Origin: an uncultured Clostridia bacterium
Lineage (GTDB): Bacteria; Bacillota; Clostridia; Christensenellales; Aristaeellaceae
NCBI GenBank assembly: GCA_946042585.1
Contig: CAMGDO010000071.1
Coordinates: forward strand, 1-5,714
Length of the DNA: 5,714 nucleotides
Direction: 5' to 3'
The notes under the pieces are model-generated. The model did not search any database and had not been told where the DNA came from. It saw only the letters and a list, made by a program, of their open reading frames with translations. A program made the translations under genes and the position numbers. Positions 4,397-5,714 of this stretch are shown piece by piece; position 1 is the stretch's first letter; each line of letters starts with the position of its first letter.

Positions 4397-5668
4397 ATGA
4401 GCAACATGGCGGAACGGTTTGGAACGATGGTCTTTTCTGATAGTGTGATGAGTCAGCGGCTGCCGGCGGATACATACCGCATGCTCAAGCGCACCATCGG
4501 CGGCGGCCATAAGCTCGATCCTGCGGTGGCAGGCGTTGTGGCGGAAGCCATGAAAAACTGGGCCATGGAGAAGGGCGCCACGCATTTTACGCACTGGTTT
4601 CAGCCGATGACGGGTATTACGGCGGAAAAGCACGAGGCGTTTTTGCGTCCCAAGGGGGACGGCCGCGCGATCATGGAATTCTCCGGCAAGGAGCTGATTC
4701 AAAGCGAGGCGGACGCTTCCTCTTTCCCGTCCGGTGGGCTGCGCGCGACCTTTGAGGCGCGCGGCTATACGACCTGGGACCCCAACAGCTATGCCTTCAT
4801 CAAGGACGGCGTGCTGTGCATCCCCACGGCGTTTTGCTCCTATGGCGGGGAGGCACTGGATAAAAAGACCCCGCTTCTGCGCTCCATGGAGGCGCTCAGC
4901 CGTCAGGCCATGCGGCTGGTGCGGCTTTTCGGGCATGAGGGGGCGACCCGGGTGCTGGCCAATGCCGGTCCGGAGCAGGAATATTTTCTGGTGGATGCGG
5001 AGCTGCTCAAAAAGCGCCGCGATCTGCTGTATACAGGCCGTACGCTGTATGGCACGCGTCCACCCAAGGGGCAGGAGCTGGAGGATCATTATTTTGGCGT
5101 GATCAAGCCCCGCGTGGCTGCGTTCATGAAGGAGCTGGATGAGACGCTGTGGCAGCTGGGTGTGTCGGCCAAGACGGAGCATAATGAAGCTGCGCCCGCC
5201 CAGCATGAGCTGGCGCCCATTTATGATGTGGTGAATATCGCGGCTGACAATAACCAGCTCACGATGGAAATGATGAAGAAAATTGCCCAGAAGCATGGCA
5301 TGGAATGCCTGCTGCACGAAAAGCCCTTTGCGGGGGTGAACGGCTCGGGCAAGCATAACAACTGGTCGATTGCGACGGATACGGGCGTAAATCTCCTGGA
5401 GCCGGGTGATACCCCGGCGGAGAATGCGCAGTTTTTGCTGTTTTTGTGCGCGGTGCTGCAGGCTGTGGATGATTTCCAGGAGATGCTGCGCATTTCCGTG
5501 GCCAGCGCAGGCAATGACTGCCGTCTGGGCGCGAGCGAGGCGCCGCCTGCGATTGTGAGCGTTTTCCTTGGGGAGGAATTGACGGACATTCTCGACGCGA
5601 TTGAGAACGATACCCTCGCCGTGCCCAAGGAAAAGACGCTGCTGCGCGTGGGCGTGCACACCCTGCCG
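4397..5668 (+). CDS. glnN: Type III glutamine synthetase (GlnN), 3' truncated by contig end
   Basis: Glutamine synthetase (EC 6.3.1.2) makes glutamine from glutamate, ammonium and ATP in the cytoplasm. The 424 genome-derived codons correspond to roughly the first 60% of a GSIII subunit, which is usually about 690-730 residues, much longer than GlnA types I and II. Support includes the N-terminal GSIII signature FGTMVFSDSVMSQRLPADTY (8-27), THWFQPMTGITAEKHEAFL (65-83), SSFPSGGLRATFEARGYT (108-125), the metal and glutamate site NAGPEQEYFLVD (189-200), NEAAPAQHELAPIYD (263-277), and KPFAGVNGSGKHNNWS (309-324), plus RLGASEAPPAIVSVFLG (376-392). AAAGGA at 4382-4387 stands 9 bases before the ATG, and a TATAAT promoter precedes it. 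It appears to be transcribed alone in this window. Bases from 5669 on are sequencing adapter, so the apparent last residues LSLIHI and the TGA at 5687-5689 are not part of the gene. Confidence 0.95.
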
Positions 5669-5714
5669 CTGTCTCTTATACACATCTGACGCTGCCGACG
5701 AAGGCTTAGGTGTA
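5669..5714 (+). other. Untrimmed Nextera sequencing adapter at the contig end
   Basis: The 19-base Tn5 mosaic end CTGTCTCTTATACACATCT occupies 5669-5687. Bases 5688-5701 (GACGCTGCCGACGA) complete the standard read-2 trimming sequence. The next 8 bases, AGGCTTAG (5702-5709), are in the i5 index position and are the reverse complement of CTAAGCCT, an index of the standard kit as I remember it. GTGTA (5710-5714) begins the reverse complement of the P5 primer. It is library artefact, not genome. It is also the source of spurious protein ends such as SLIHI on this strand and MYKRQ or MCIRDS starts on the other. Confidence 0.98.

Noticed and set aside
4304..5683. Very long minus-strand open frame beginning MYKRQ (459 codons)
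   Set aside because: It is the antisense shadow of glnN in GC-rich DNA. Its start lies inside the Nextera adapter, and the translation shows no family pattern.
5221..5685. Minus-strand frame beginning MCIRDS
   Set aside because: The first residues are a translation of adapter sequence and the rest is antisense to glnN.

Overview
The window reads as the end of a draft or metagenomic contig from a moderately GC-rich Bacillota, probably a gut-type Clostridia. This is inferred from the strong AGGAGG-like ribosome binding sites, a GlnN-type (type III) glutamine synthetase, a 243-residue DeoC, an r1t-type phage holin relic and the general codon usage. No ribosomal or other phylogenetic marker is present, so the placement is tentative.

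Layout. Positions 1-114 hold the 3' end of an unrecognised gene. It is followed at short spacing by a complete MATE-family efflux transporter (162-1553) and a complete deoxyribose-phosphate aldolase deoC (1590-2321); the three probably form one rightward operon. A gene-free stretch (2322-2703) follows. It starts with a GC-rich terminator-like hairpin and continues with a dense array of stem-loops, five of which are bracketed or joined by a 9-bp long-range complementarity. A second hairpin shares a 20-base identical core with the first and has a T-tract, and a third terminator-like hairpin closes the stretch. On the minus strand is a small XRE-type regulator with a heptad coiled coil and a C-terminal membrane helix (2704-3270). 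Upstream of it are repeated TTCCGAA half-sites and a good sigma-A-like promoter.

To its right is a decayed phage-like segment. It has a frameshifted r1t-family holin (3470-3695), a possible scrap of the start of an amidase endolysin (3723-3860), an AT-rich island (about 27% GC over 3841-3930) and a doubtful small basic ORF (3946-4257). A near copy of the operator-like palindrome lies in the AT-rich island. From 4397 a type III glutamine synthetase runs off the right end. The contig does not end in genome: the last 46 bases (5669-5714) are untrimmed Nextera adapter. They comprise the transposon mosaic end, the read-2 adapter, an 8-base index and the start of the P5 primer. The apparent stop codon and last six residues of glnN are therefore artefacts.

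How the parts work together. MATE plus DeoC looks like an ordinary housekeeping operon (export plus deoxynucleoside catabolism) with no obvious shared pathway. GlnN assimilates ammonium into glutamine. The middle part (2322-4260) is accessory: hairpin block, membrane-tethered regulator and lysis-gene relics. No complete novel system is visible. The parts most worth following up are the multibranched hairpin block, the regulator with its two matching palindromes, and the adapter contamination.
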